Assembly: GCF_023101685.1 (NCBI RefSeq)
Contig: NZ_CP082164.1
Span: 6,820,001-6,884,000, forward strand
Direction of reading: 5' to 3'
DNA from: Bradyrhizobium sp. 186
GTDB taxonomy: Bacteria > Pseudomonadota > Alphaproteobacteria > Rhizobiales > Xanthobacteraceae
Length of the DNA: 64,000 nt
Part shown: positions 8,340 through 16,016 of the stretch, in pieces
How the letters are laid out: every line of letters starts with the position of its first letter
How positions within the stretch are numbered: the stretch's first letter is position 1
Notes under the pieces: generated by a model
What the model was told of the DNA's origin: nothing
What the model saw: only the letters and a program-made list of their open reading frames with translations
The model's database searches: none
Translations under genes and position numbers: made by a program

Positions 8340-9482
8340 CTATTTCTTGCGCCAGACGAACAGTCCGGACATCGCGTAATTCCACACCACGCCCATCAGC
8401 GCGCCGGCCGCCCCCGCAAGCCACCAGATCGGCTCCTGGTCATAGACCGAGAAGGCGACGCCGACATTCGCAAGCAGGCCGACGCTGCACACGATGTAGA
8501 AGGCGATCAGGCCGCGCAGAAGCGCAAAGCCCTTCAGCCGCTGATCGCGATAGGTGAGGAAGTTGTTGAGGATGAAATTGCTGGTCATGGCGACGATAGC
8601 GCCGCAGGCCTGCGCTTCCGCGAACGGCTCCTTGAACAGCTCGAGAGCGATGAATAGCGTGGCGAGATGCACCACGAGGCCGATGCCGCCGACCATCGCG
8701 AACAGCAGGAAGCGTAGCGAGACAGCATCGTTGGTGAACTTCGCCAGCACCAGGCCGAGAAAATCCAGCGCGACCATGGAATCGAGCTTGCTCTCGCCGT
8801 GCTGGCGCTCGCCAAACGTGTACGGAATTTCGACGGCGCGCAAGCTGCCGTTCGCGCTCGCGACGAGGTCGAGCAGGATCTTGAAGCCGTGCACCGAAAG
8901 CTTTGGCGCCAATTGTTCGAAACGGTCGCGACGAACCATGAAGAAGCCGCTCATGGGATCGGCGATCTCGACCCGCAGCATCTTCTTTGCCACTTCGGTG
9001 GCAAGCGCGCTGGCACCGGCGCGCTGGCTGTTGAAGCCTTCGCTCTTGTAGCCTTCGATGTAGCGGCTGCCGACGACGAGATCGCCCTGCCCGCTCGCCA
9101 GCAACGACAGCATCTTCGGCAGTTGCGTCTCGTCATGCTGGAGATCGGCGTCGATCACGGCCGCGTAAGGCGCGCTCGAGGCCAATATGCCCTCGATACA
9201 GGCGCCCGACAGGCCGCGGCGGCCGATGCGGCGGATGCAACGCACGCGGCTGTCGCGCTGGGCTAGCGCACGCACGACGTCCCAGGTGCCGTCGGGCGAA
9301 TTGTCGTCGACGAACACGACCTCCCACGCGATGCCGGTAAGCGACGCCTCCAGCCGCCGGTACAGCACCGTGACATTGTCGCGCTCGTTGAAGGTCGGGA
9401 CGACGACCGACAGCTCTGGCGACCGCGAACCTGCCGCTGGGGCCTGCGGGCTGTCGGGGCCCGGTCTGATCGCTTCATTCAT
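8340..9482 (-). CDS. Polyprenol-phosphate glycosyltransferase (GT2) fused to GtrA-like domain
   Basis: A 380-aa protein. The N-terminal GT2 domain (about 20-250) has SVVVPTFNERDNV, VFVDDNSPDGT and the AVIDADLQHDE metal-binding DxD region, and resembles dolichol-phosphate mannose synthases. The C-terminal part (about 255-375) has four hydrophobic helices of GtrA type, including the MTSNFILNNFLTYRD motif. It probably moves a nucleotide-sugar residue onto polyprenyl phosphate and helps present it across the membrane. It is the first gene of a pair with the GT39 gene. The start is the ATG at 9482, before GSRSPELSVVVPTFN. Confidence 0.92.
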   Translation of the reverse strand: MNEAIRPGPDSPQAPAAGSRSPELSVVVPTFNERDNVTVLYRRLEASLTGIAWEVVFVDDNSPDGTWDVVRALAQRDSRVRCIRRIGRRGLSGACIEGILASSAPYAAVIDADLQHDETQLPKMLSLLASGQGDLVVGSRYIEGYKSEGFNSQRAGASALATEVAKKMLRVEIADPMSGFFMVRRDRFEQLAPKLSVHGFKILLDLVASANGSLRAVEIPYTFGERQHGESKLDSMVALDFLGLVLAKFTNDAVSLRFLLFAMVGGIGLVVHLATLFIALELFKEPFAEAQACGAIVAMTSNFILNNFLTYRDQRLKGFALLRGLIAFYIVCSVGLLANVGVAFSVYDQEPIWWLAGAAGALMGVVWNYAMSGLFVWRKK

Positions 9483-9722
9483 GACGGGAGCGTATATCCG
9501 CCGCGTCCTGCGATGCCAAGCCGGGGTTTTTCAGGGGAGAGGCCGAAAGGGGGCCCAAAATGGCAACGACCCCGGAACAACGGGCGCGCGTACATCCGGC
9601 GCAGCCTGAGCTATTCCAAGGTCGTCTCAGCAACGGAGATTGTCACTCAACGTTGCCGTTACAAAGCTAGATAGGAACGACATAGACGCTTCGCAAGGGG
9701 CCCAAAGGCCCTTTTCGAGCCC

Positions 9723-9917
9723 CTATTGGTTGGGGACGTCCCGGATCACAGGACCTCTGGGCGCGGGCGCGGCAGGGGTCGCGGCCGGAGCCGGCTCGAC
9801 TTTTACAGGCTTGGCGGGCTTGCCGTATTGACCGATCGGTCCGAAGACGACGGCGACCGCAAGCACCATCGCCGCGACGATCGCGCCAAAAATGCCACCC
9901 ACCGACTCAGACGACAT
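9723..9917 (-). CDS. Small single-span membrane protein, unknown function
   Basis: A 64-aa frame with one hydrophobic helix (IFGAIVAAMVLAVAVVFG, residues 9-26) followed by a Lys/Pro/Ala-rich tail (KPAKPVKVEPAPAATPAAP) that would lie in the periplasm or cytoplasm. The composition is protein-like and the ATG at 9917 is preceded by GGGATAGGCTGC. It was not recognised as a named family. It lies alone between the glycosyltransferase pair and a small exported protein. The competing plus-strand frame is less plausible. Confidence 0.55.
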   Translation of the reverse strand: MSSESVGGIFGAIVAAMVLAVAVVFGPIGQYGKPAKPVKVEPAPAATPAAPAPRGPVIRDVPNQ

Positions 9918-9996
9918 AGCAGCCTATCCCCGTTCCAGATGCGGCCGACGATACCATGGATGGACGCATGGCCGGAAGAGCCCTCCGCGGAGGGGC

Positions 9997-10077
9997 GAAT
10001 AGCGAATGGCGAGTGGCGAATAAGGAGAGCTGGCTTTCTGCCCTATTCGCTATTGGCCATTCGCCACTCCCCTACTT
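9997..10077. repeat. Dispersed imperfect palindrome (attcgctattcgcca type)
   Basis: The left arm (gaatagcgaatggcgagtgg) and right arm (ctattcgctattggccattc) are approximately inverted copies that could fold into a long hairpin. The repeat sits between two minus-strand genes and resembles a widespread rhizobial intergenic repeat. Confidence 0.6.
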
Positions 10078-10437
10078 TGCTGGCGGCCTATGCTTGACGA
10101 AGGCCGTCACGATGTCCTTCTGCGCGGACTCGACTGCCCTGTTCGCGGTCGCGAGATGAGCGCCGGAATCGATGGTCGGATACTGCGTGGAGAGAAAGTC
10201 GAGCAGCGCCACCCGGTAGTATTGCCGCTCCGACCGACAGGCGCCGGCGACCGATCGGCCAAAATCCTGCTCCGACAGGCCCTGATTGCTGTCGCGCGAA
10301 TATTCCCGCGCCAGGCAATGCCAGTAGTCGTCGCGGCCCTGAATGGCGAGCTTCTGGGCTGCCTTCGCATCGTCATCGTCAGCCATGGCAGCAGATGTCA
10401 TCATCACGAGCGCCGCTCCCACGATCAGCATCCGCAT
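10072..10437 (-). CDS. Small exported protein, unknown function
   Basis: A 121-aa protein with a clear signal peptide (MRMLIVGAALVMMTSAAMA, cleavage before DDDD). The mature part of about 100 residues is mostly helical, with two Cys (HCLAREY, GACRSER) that could form a disulphide in the periplasm. It was not recognised as a characterised family. An AGAGGGAGAAC ribosome site precedes the ATG. It is divergent from the DUF72 gene, with 111 bp between the two starts, so their promoters must lie there. Confidence 0.7.
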   Translation of the reverse strand: MRMLIVGAALVMMTSAAMADDDDAKAAQKLAIQGRDDYWHCLAREYSRDSNQGLSEQDFGRSVAGACRSERQYYRVALLDFLSTQYPTIDSGAHLATANRAVESAQKDIVTAFVKHRPPAK

Positions 10438-10548
10438 CTTGTTCTCCCTCTCGCAGATCCCGGCGCGAGCTTAGACGGCACGCTGCAACTGGCCAATCAC
10501 ATCTCGTTTGATTAGGATGAAGTCCCTCCTCCCATCCGAGATCATCCC

Positions 10549-11370
10549 GTGGCCAAAGCAAAAACCGCGTCAAAAAAATCCGGCAACATCTTCATCGGCA
10601 TCGGCGGCTGGACCTTCGAGCCCTGGCGCGGCGTGTTCTATCCGGAGAAGCTGACGCAGGCCAAGGAGCTGTCCTATGCGGCCTCGAAACTCACCTCGAT
10701 CGAAATCAACGGCACCTATTACGGCTCGCAGAAGCCGGAGAGCTTCCGCAAATGGGCAAGCGAGGTGCCGGAGGGTTTTGTGTTCTCGGTGAAGGGGCCG
10801 CGCTTTGCGACCAACCGCCGCGTGCTGGCGGAGGCCGGCGATTCCATCAAGCGGTTCTATGATTCCGGCGTGCTGGAACTCGGCGACCATCTCGGCCCCG
10901 TGCTGTGGCAGTTCGCGCCGACCAAGAAATTCGACGGCGCCGATTTCGGCAAATTCCTCGAGCTCTTGCCGCGCAAGCTCGAGGGGCGTGCGCTGCGCCA
11001 TGTGGTGGAGGTCCGCCACGACAGCTTCTGCACGCCAGACTTCATCACGCTGATCCGCAAATTCGAGACGCCGGTGGTGTTCGCCGAGCACGGCAAATAT
11101 CCGGCGATCGCCGACGTTGCCGGCGATTTCATCTATGCCCGGCTTCAGAAGGGCAATGACGAGATCAAGACCTGCTATCCGCCGAAACAGCTCGATGCCT
11201 GGAGCAAGCGCTTCCAGGCCTGGGCCGAGGGAAGCGAACCCGACGACCTGCCGAAGGTCGACAAGGCCAAGCCGAAGAAGGAGCCGCGCGACGTGTTCGC
11301 CTACGTGATCCATGAGGGCAAGGTGCGCGCGCCCGCCGGCGCCATGGAACTGATCGCGCGGGTGGCCTGA
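10549..11370 (+). CDS. DUF72-domain protein
   Basis: A 273-aa protein of the DUF72 (YecE-like TIM barrel) family: IGIGGWTFEPWRGVFYP near the N-terminus, SIEINGTYYGSQKPESFRKWASEVPEGFVFSVK, LGPVLWQFAP, and VEVRHDSF in mid-protein. The start is a GTG at 10549 followed by a Lys-rich leader (AKAKTASKKS). No reaction is established for the family. The C-terminal Lys-rich part (KVDKAKPKKEPRD) suggests nucleic-acid contact. A DUF488 gene begins 9 bp after its stop, so the two are almost certainly one operon and probably work together. Confidence 0.88.
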   Translation: MAKAKTASKKSGNIFIGIGGWTFEPWRGVFYPEKLTQAKELSYAASKLTSIEINGTYYGSQKPESFRKWASEVPEGFVFSVKGPRFATNRRVLAEAGDSIKRFYDSGVLELGDHLGPVLWQFAPTKKFDGADFGKFLELLPRKLEGRALRHVVEVRHDSFCTPDFITLIRKFETPVVFAEHGKYPAIADVAGDFIYARLQKGNDEIKTCYPPKQLDAWSKRFQAWAEGSEPDDLPKVDKAKPKKEPRDVFAYVIHEGKVRAPAGAMELIARVA

Positions 11371-11379
11371 GGAAAGTCC

Positions 11380-11838
11380 ATGGCAAAGGCGAAGAAGCTC
11401 TTCACCATCGGTTATGAGCAGACACCGCCGAAGGCCGTGCTGGAGCTGGAGCAGGCCGGTGTCAAGCTCGTGGTCGACGTGCGCGCGGTGACCTCCTCGC
11501 GCCGACCGGGCTTTTCGAAGAAGCAGCTCGCCGCGGGCCTGGACGAACGCGGCATCGCCTATGTCCACCTCGCCGCGCTCGGCACCCCGAAGGAAGGACG
11601 TCTCGCCGCGCGTAGCGGGCAGTACGATGTGCTGGAGAAGATCTATTCAAAGCACCTGAAGACGCCGCAGGCCAGGGAAGAGATGGACGAACTCTCGGCG
11701 CTGGTGAAGAAGGCCGGGCCGGTCTGCTTGCTCTGCTACGAGCGCGACCACACGCATTGTCACCGCCAGATGATCGCGGAGGTCATCGAGGAGCGGGATG
11801 GCGTCGCGGTGAGGAATTTGGCGGGGCGGCAGGTGTAG
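11380..11838 (+). CDS. DUF488-domain protein
   Basis: A 152-aa protein of the DUF488 family: LFTIGYEQTPP at the N-terminus, VDVRAVTSSRRPGFSKKQLA with conserved Asp and Arg, LAALGTPKE, and the C-terminal LLCYERDHTHCHRQMIAEVI with Cys and His residues that could bind a metal or act in catalysis. The function is unknown. The start ATG at 11380 follows GAGGAAAGTCC. It forms a two-gene operon with the DUF72 gene, and a shared Met-Ala-Lys-Ala-Lys leader in both is striking. Confidence 0.88.
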   Translation: MAKAKKLFTIGYEQTPPKAVLELEQAGVKLVVDVRAVTSSRRPGFSKKQLAAGLDERGIAYVHLAALGTPKEGRLAARSGQYDVLEKIYSKHLKTPQAREEMDELSALVKKAGPVCLLCYERDHTHCHRQMIAEVIEERDGVAVRNLAGRQV

Positions 11839-11844
11839 CCATTC

Positions 11845-11968
11845 GTCATTCCGGGGCGCGACGAAGTCGCGAGCTATGATGCGCAATTGCGCATCTGAGA
11901 ATCCATCGAGCCGCAGAGTTGGTGGATGAATGGATTCCGGGTTCGCGCTACGCGCGCCCCGGAATGAC
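11845..11968. repeat. Palindromic intergenic repeat (gtcattccggggcgcg family)
   Basis: Ends in the inverted pair gtcattccggggcgcg / cgcgccccggaatgac. The same ends recur at 17336-17404, 27444-27603 and (variant) 22948-22988 and 55848-55958. It lies between the convergent DUF488 and PhzF genes and may act as a bidirectional transcription end. Confidence 0.8.
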
Positions 11969-11980
11969 GGATGGAGAGAC

Positions 11981-12895
11981 TTACCCCTCCCCCGCCAGCC
12001 GGAACGTCCCTTCCATCATCTGCACGCAACTGCCGCCGACATGGGCGGAGACGATCCTGCCGGCCTGCTTGCGCACGCGCGTCAGGAGCAGGCTCGGCCG
12101 CCCCATGTCAAAGCCCTGGCCGACTGTGAGCTTCAGCTCGCCGTCGCGCGTGGAATCGAGTTCGGCGAACAGCGCGGCGGCCGCAACTGTGGCGCTGCCG
12201 GTGGCGGGATCCTCGGCCAAGCCGCTGGCGCCGCGCATGAACATCCGCGCCTGCCGCTCGCACGGCGCCTCCGCCGCGGACAGATCGCGCGTATAGAACC
12301 ACACCGAGAAGGCGCCGTCGCGCGGCAGTACCCGGCCGAACGCCGCATCGTCGGGCTTCGCGCGCCGCACGGCCTCGCGCGAGCGCACCTCCGCCACCAC
12401 GAACGGCGTTCCGACGCCGACAACCTGCGGCGCGTGGCGGTCGCTGCTGATGTCATTCGCGGTCAGCGAGATGCAGGCCGCGACGTCGGCGGCGGAAAGC
12501 TGCGCGAGGCGCGAAAGCGGCTGTGGCGCGGTAAGCTCGGTGCTGACTACGCGGCCCTGCTCTCTCCGAATCTCGACCGGCACTAGCCCAGCCTTTTCCT
12601 CGAACAGAAAGCGCGGATTCGGCTCTTTCGCGATCGTGGCAAGCACGAACGCGGTGCCGACATTGGGATGGCCCGCGAAGGACAGCTCTCTGACCGGCGT
12701 AAAGATGCGCACCTCGGCGTCATTCGCCTTGTCGCGCGGCGGCAGCACGAAGGTGGTCTCGGAATAGTTGAACTCGGTCGCGATCGCCTGCATCCGAGTT
12801 GTCGACAGCCCGCCGGCGTCGAGTACCACGGCGAGCTGGTTGCCGCCGAAGGCGCGGTCGGTGAACACGTCGACGGTGATGTAGCGGCGCTGCAT
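11981..12895 (-). CDS. PhzF-family isomerase/epimerase-like protein
   Basis: A 304-aa protein of the PhzF fold: FTDRAFGGNQLAVVLDA at the N-terminus, EFNYSETTFVLPP with the conserved catalytic Glu, RELSFAGHPNVGTAFVLA, and in the second half GASGLAEDPATGSATVAAAA. In phenazine producers PhzF isomerises dihydro-hydroxyanthranilate, but most family members outside those clusters have unknown substrates, and no phenazine genes are here. The ATG at 12895 was preferred over a longer frame because GTGAGGAC precedes it and the protein then begins at the conserved MQRRYITVDVFT. Confidence 0.88.
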   Translation of the reverse strand: MQRRYITVDVFTDRAFGGNQLAVVLDAGGLSTTRMQAIATEFNYSETTFVLPPRDKANDAEVRIFTPVRELSFAGHPNVGTAFVLATIAKEPNPRFLFEEKAGLVPVEIRREQGRVVSTELTAPQPLSRLAQLSAADVAACISLTANDISSDRHAPQVVGVGTPFVVAEVRSREAVRRAKPDDAAFGRVLPRDGAFSVWFYTRDLSAAEAPCERQARMFMRGASGLAEDPATGSATVAAAALFAELDSTRDGELKLTVGQGFDMGRPSLLLTRVRKQAGRIVSAHVGGSCVQMMEGTFRLAGEG

Positions 12896-13016
12896 CTTTG
12901 CTGTCCTCACGCAAATCGCAGCCGCGATCGGCTGCATCGCCGGCAGTCTACAAGCCGACGATGCCATCCGTCATGCCCCAAAACTCGGAGCATTCAGAGC
13001 AATCGCGGATGACGCG

Positions 13017-13916
13017 TCAGAAGCGAAAGAGCGACCGCGGCGCTGCCAGCACTTGCGCCCGCTCGCTCGGATCGGCGATCACCGCATCGAGAAACTGCAG
13101 GTTCTTGGTGTAGGTCTGTGTCGTCTCGAACTGCGTGTGCGGCCAGTCGCTGCCCCACAACAGGCGATCGAGGCCGTAGGCATTGCGCAGCAGCGGATAG
13201 GCCTCCTTCGCAAAACTTTCGCCGGGCGCGCCGTTGCGATACGGCGCCGAGATCTTGACCCAGACATTCCGTGTTGCGCCGAGCTTCAGTACCGACTGAA
13301 AGCCGGGATCGGCGACGCCGAGTTTTGGATCAGGCAGCGCGTAGTGGTCGAGCACCACAGCGACGTCGTGGTCGAGAAGCTGCGGCGCGAGCACGGCGAG
13401 ATCGGACGCATTGCGCTGGACCTCGACCTGCCAGCCCATCGATTTCACGTTCGCCAGTAGCGCCTTCCATTCGGCGGCAACGAGATCAGGCAATGGCTGG
13501 CCGACGAGATTGAGGCGAACGCCGACGACGCCGGCACGATCCAGCGCGCGGAGTTCGTCCGCAGAGACAGCAGGATCGACGACGGCGATGCCGCGCAGCC
13601 GGCCCGCCGCCACCTTCAGGCTCTCGACCAGATAAGAGTTGTCGGTGCCGAGAAAGCTCGGCTGCACCAGCACGCCGCTGGTCATGCCGTTACGATCGAG
13701 CTGCTCCAGATAGAGCGACAGCGGCGCGTCGTAGTCCGGCGCATAGCGCCGGCCCGGCGCAAGCTTCAGGCCTCGATGGAAGACATGCGCGTGGGTATCG
13801 ATCGTCTTCAAGCTCGTCTCACTCATCGCTTGACCCGCGAGGGCCACAGCCGGCAGGAGGGACGCAACGCCTGCGGCAAATTGACGGCGCGTGAGGCCGC
13901 GTTGGTCGAACATCAT
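13017..13916 (-). CDS. Tat-exported amidohydrolase-family (TIM-barrel) hydrolase
   Basis: A 299-aa protein. The N-terminus has a twin-arginine signal (RGLTRRQFAAGVASLLPAVA) ending near AGQAMS. The mature enzyme has IDTHAHVFH (HxH metal ligands), QVEVQRN, VVLDHYALP (His) and LLWGSDWPHTQ (Asp), as in the amidohydrolase-2 family of lactonases and decarboxylases. It is probably a periplasmic lactonase or dicarboxylate-lactone hydrolase. The ATGATG start at 13916 follows GGGGAGCAG. The MFS gene ends 22 bp upstream and the gntR gene precedes that, so the trio forms a catabolic operon for an unidentified organic acid. Confidence 0.85.
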   Translation of the reverse strand: MMFDQRGLTRRQFAAGVASLLPAVALAGQAMSETSLKTIDTHAHVFHRGLKLAPGRRYAPDYDAPLSLYLEQLDRNGMTSGVLVQPSFLGTDNSYLVESLKVAAGRLRGIAVVDPAVSADELRALDRAGVVGVRLNLVGQPLPDLVAAEWKALLANVKSMGWQVEVQRNASDLAVLAPQLLDHDVAVVLDHYALPDPKLGVADPGFQSVLKLGATRNVWVKISAPYRNGAPGESFAKEAYPLLRNAYGLDRLLWGSDWPHTQFETTQTYTKNLQFLDAVIADPSERAQVLAAPRSLFRF

Positions 13917-13938
13917 GGCTGCTGCTCCCCATCCGGCG

Positions 13939-15180
13939 TCAGGCGCGCGACGGCGCGGTCTGCTCAAAGACCTTGCCGCGGGTTTCGGGCAACAGGACCA
14001 CCGCGATCAGCACCAGCGAATAGGCAAACGCCGCATCGATGCCGATGGCAGGCCCGAGCCCGATGTGATCGCTGAGGTAGCCGACCAGGAAGGGGAATGC
14101 GGCGGAAACGATGCGGCCGAAATTGTAGCAGAAGCCGACGCCGGTGCCGCGCACGCCCGCCGGATAGAGCTCGCTGAACAGTGCCGCCATGCTGGCGGGA
14201 ATTCCGGCGGAGAAGAAGCCGAGCGGAAAGCCGAGCACCAGCATCTCGCCATTGGTCAGCGGCGCGAAGATATAGACCAGCACAGTGATGATGCAGGCGC
14301 TGGCGAAGAAGGCGACATTGGCCCTGCGGCCGATGCGGTCGCTGATGATGCCGCTCGCTATGCAGCCGCAGAAGAAGGCGACGATGATGACGGCGAGATA
14401 GCCGCTGGAGCCGAGCACCGACAGATGCCGCACCTCGCGCAAGTAGGTCGGCAGGAAGGTGGTGAGCGCGGCATAGCCGCCATGCGCGCCGATGCCGAAG
14501 AGACCGCCGATCAGGGTCGCGCGCAGCACGTCGCGATGGAAAATGCCGGAGAGCGTCGCGAGAAACGGCGTCTTCTCGCTGGCTGTGACACGCGGCGGCT
14601 CCTTCAAACCGCGGCGTATGAAGATGATGAGGAGCGCGGGCAAGAGTCCAAGCGCAAACAGCAGCCGCCAGGCGACGTCAGCGGGCGCGTAGGTAAAGAC
14701 CAGCGCCGAGAGCAGCACCGCAGCGCCCCAGCCCACCGCCCAGGCGCTCTGCACCGAGCCGAGCGCCTTGCCGCGATGCTCGGCGCGGATGATCTCGGCC
14801 ATCAGCACCGCGCCGCAGGCCCATTCGGCGCCGAAGCCGAGGCCCTGGATGGCCTTGAGCACTAGGAGCTGGGTGTAGCTCATTGCGAATGCGCAGGCGA
14901 AGGTCGCCAGCGCAAAGGTCGCAACGGTGATCTGGAGCGCCTTGACGCGGCCGAAGCGGTCGCCGAGGGCGCCACCGAGCCAGCCGCCGAACGCACCGAA
15001 GAACAGCGTGACCGAACCGAGCAGGCCAGCATCGGCCTTGCTGATGCCGAACGCCGCGATCAGCGCGGGGATGGCGAGGCCGAACATCTGGACGTCGAGC
15101 GCATCCAGCGCCCAGCCGCCGAAGCTTGCCCAAAACGTCCGCTTCTCGAGCGGCGAGCATTCGCTGTACCAGTTCGACAT
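13939..15180 (-). CDS. MFS transporter (organic/aromatic acid:H+ symporter type)
   Basis: A 413-aa protein with 12 predicted membrane helices. It carries GGALGDRFGRVKAL between helices 2 and 3 and SDRIGRRANV in the second half, the two MFS loop motifs. DALDVQMFGLAIPALIAAFGIS in helix 1 and GFGAEWACGAVLMAEII in helix 4 resemble sialate and aromatic-acid permeases. It is probably a proton-coupled importer at the inner membrane. It is the middle gene of gntR-MFS-amidohydrolase and probably supplies the substrate of that pathway. Confidence 0.92.
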   Translation of the reverse strand: MSNWYSECSPLEKRTFWASFGGWALDALDVQMFGLAIPALIAAFGISKADAGLLGSVTLFFGAFGGWLGGALGDRFGRVKALQITVATFALATFACAFAMSYTQLLVLKAIQGLGFGAEWACGAVLMAEIIRAEHRGKALGSVQSAWAVGWGAAVLLSALVFTYAPADVAWRLLFALGLLPALLIIFIRRGLKEPPRVTASEKTPFLATLSGIFHRDVLRATLIGGLFGIGAHGGYAALTTFLPTYLREVRHLSVLGSSGYLAVIIVAFFCGCIASGIISDRIGRRANVAFFASACIITVLVYIFAPLTNGEMLVLGFPLGFFSAGIPASMAALFSELYPAGVRGTGVGFCYNFGRIVSAAFPFLVGYLSDHIGLGPAIGIDAAFAYSLVLIAVVLLPETRGKVFEQTAPSRA

Positions 15181-15226
15181 TGTTTCTCCCTGAACTTTTT
15201 GTTGCTTGATGCTGTTGAAGCCGCTT

Positions 15227-15958
15227 TCAGCGAATCTCCGCGTGGTAGCGGAAGCGGTCGGCCGGCCCGCGCGACCTCCGCCATTCGATCGGCCGCCGTT
15301 CGAGGTCGAGCGCGAGGCGTTCGATGACGATCAAAGGCGCGTGCGCCTCGAGCCGCAACAGACGCGCCTGCATCTCATTGGCCATCTCGACCGTCAGGAC
15401 TTCCTCGGCCGAAACCACCACCTCGCCGCAGCGCTCCTCATAGAGCGGATAAAGCAGGTCGCCGAATTCGGCGGTGTCGATCTCGAGGATTTGCGCGAAG
15501 CGCGACTGCTGGAGCCAGATTTCTTCCGCGAGCAGCGGCACGTCGTCGATCAGGCGCAGGCGCGACAGGCTGATCACGGGCTCGCCGACCGCGATGCGCA
15601 GCGCCGATGCGACGGCCGATGTCGCCGGCACGCTCTTGCGCCTGATAATGCGGCTCTTCGGCACGCGCCGTTCGCCGCTCTCGGACTGGAAGCGGAAGAA
15701 GCGGAACAGCGAGGAGTTGAAGCGCGCCCGGCGCACAAAGGTGCCGCGGCCCTGCTGCCGCTCCAGCACGGAGTCAGCGACAAGCTGGTCCATCGCCTTG
15801 CGCACGGTGCCGATGGCGACGCCGTAATGCGCGGCAAGCTCGGCTTCCGACGGGATCGGCTCGCCCGGCCGCCACTCATTGCGGTTGATCCGCGCGGCGA
15901 GGTCGTCGCGCAGGCGCTGATAGCGTGGCAGGCGGTCGTCGAGCGGCGCTGAATTCAT
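15227..15958 (-). CDS. GntR-family (HutC/UTRA) transcriptional regulator
   Basis: A 243-aa regulator. The N-terminal winged helix (about 12-75) includes WRPGEPIPSEAELAAHYGVAIGTVRKAMDQL and the wing QQGRGTFV. A C-terminal UTRA ligand-binding domain follows (about 90-240, LRLIDDVPLLAEEIWL). The ATG at 15958 is chosen; the frame also opens at a TTG (15994), but that triplet fits better as part of a promoter -35 box. The start has almost no leader, so the mRNA may be leaderless. An inverted repeat lies over the promoter and suggests autoregulation. It should control the MFS and amidohydrolase genes downstream. Confidence 0.9.
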   Translation of the reverse strand: MNSAPLDDRLPRYQRLRDDLAARINRNEWRPGEPIPSEAELAAHYGVAIGTVRKAMDQLVADSVLERQQGRGTFVRRARFNSSLFRFFRFQSESGERRVPKSRIIRRKSVPATSAVASALRIAVGEPVISLSRLRLIDDVPLLAEEIWLQQSRFAQILEIDTAEFGDLLYPLYEERCGEVVVSAEEVLTVEMANEMQARLLRLEAHAPLIVIERLALDLERRPIEWRRSRGPADRFRYHAEIR

Positions 15959-15994
15959 ATAGTCATATAGATGACTAGATGAGAGGCGGGTCAA
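15959..15994 (-). promoter_or_regulatory. gntR promoter with overlapping inverted repeat
   Basis: On the minus strand TTGACC (15994-15989), a 17-bp spacer and TCTATA (15971-15966) look like sigma-70 boxes. The ATG starts 7 nt after the -10 box. The perfect inverted repeat TAGTCAT-ATAG-ATGACTA (15960-15977) overlaps the -10 box and is the likely GntR operator. Confidence 0.65.
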
Positions 15995-16016
15995 GCGCTA
16001 CCTAAACACCTCTCTC

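Noticed and set aside
9560..9670. 36-codon plus-strand frame starting MATTPEQRARVHPAQ
   Set aside because: A purine-rich stretch precedes it, but the frame is short, has no recognisable feature and sits in an intergenic region.
9698..9715. Hairpin GGGCC-CAAA-GGCCC followed by TTTT on the plus strand
   Set aside because: Looks like a terminator but no plus-strand gene lies upstream; on the minus strand, where the small gene ends, there is no T-run.
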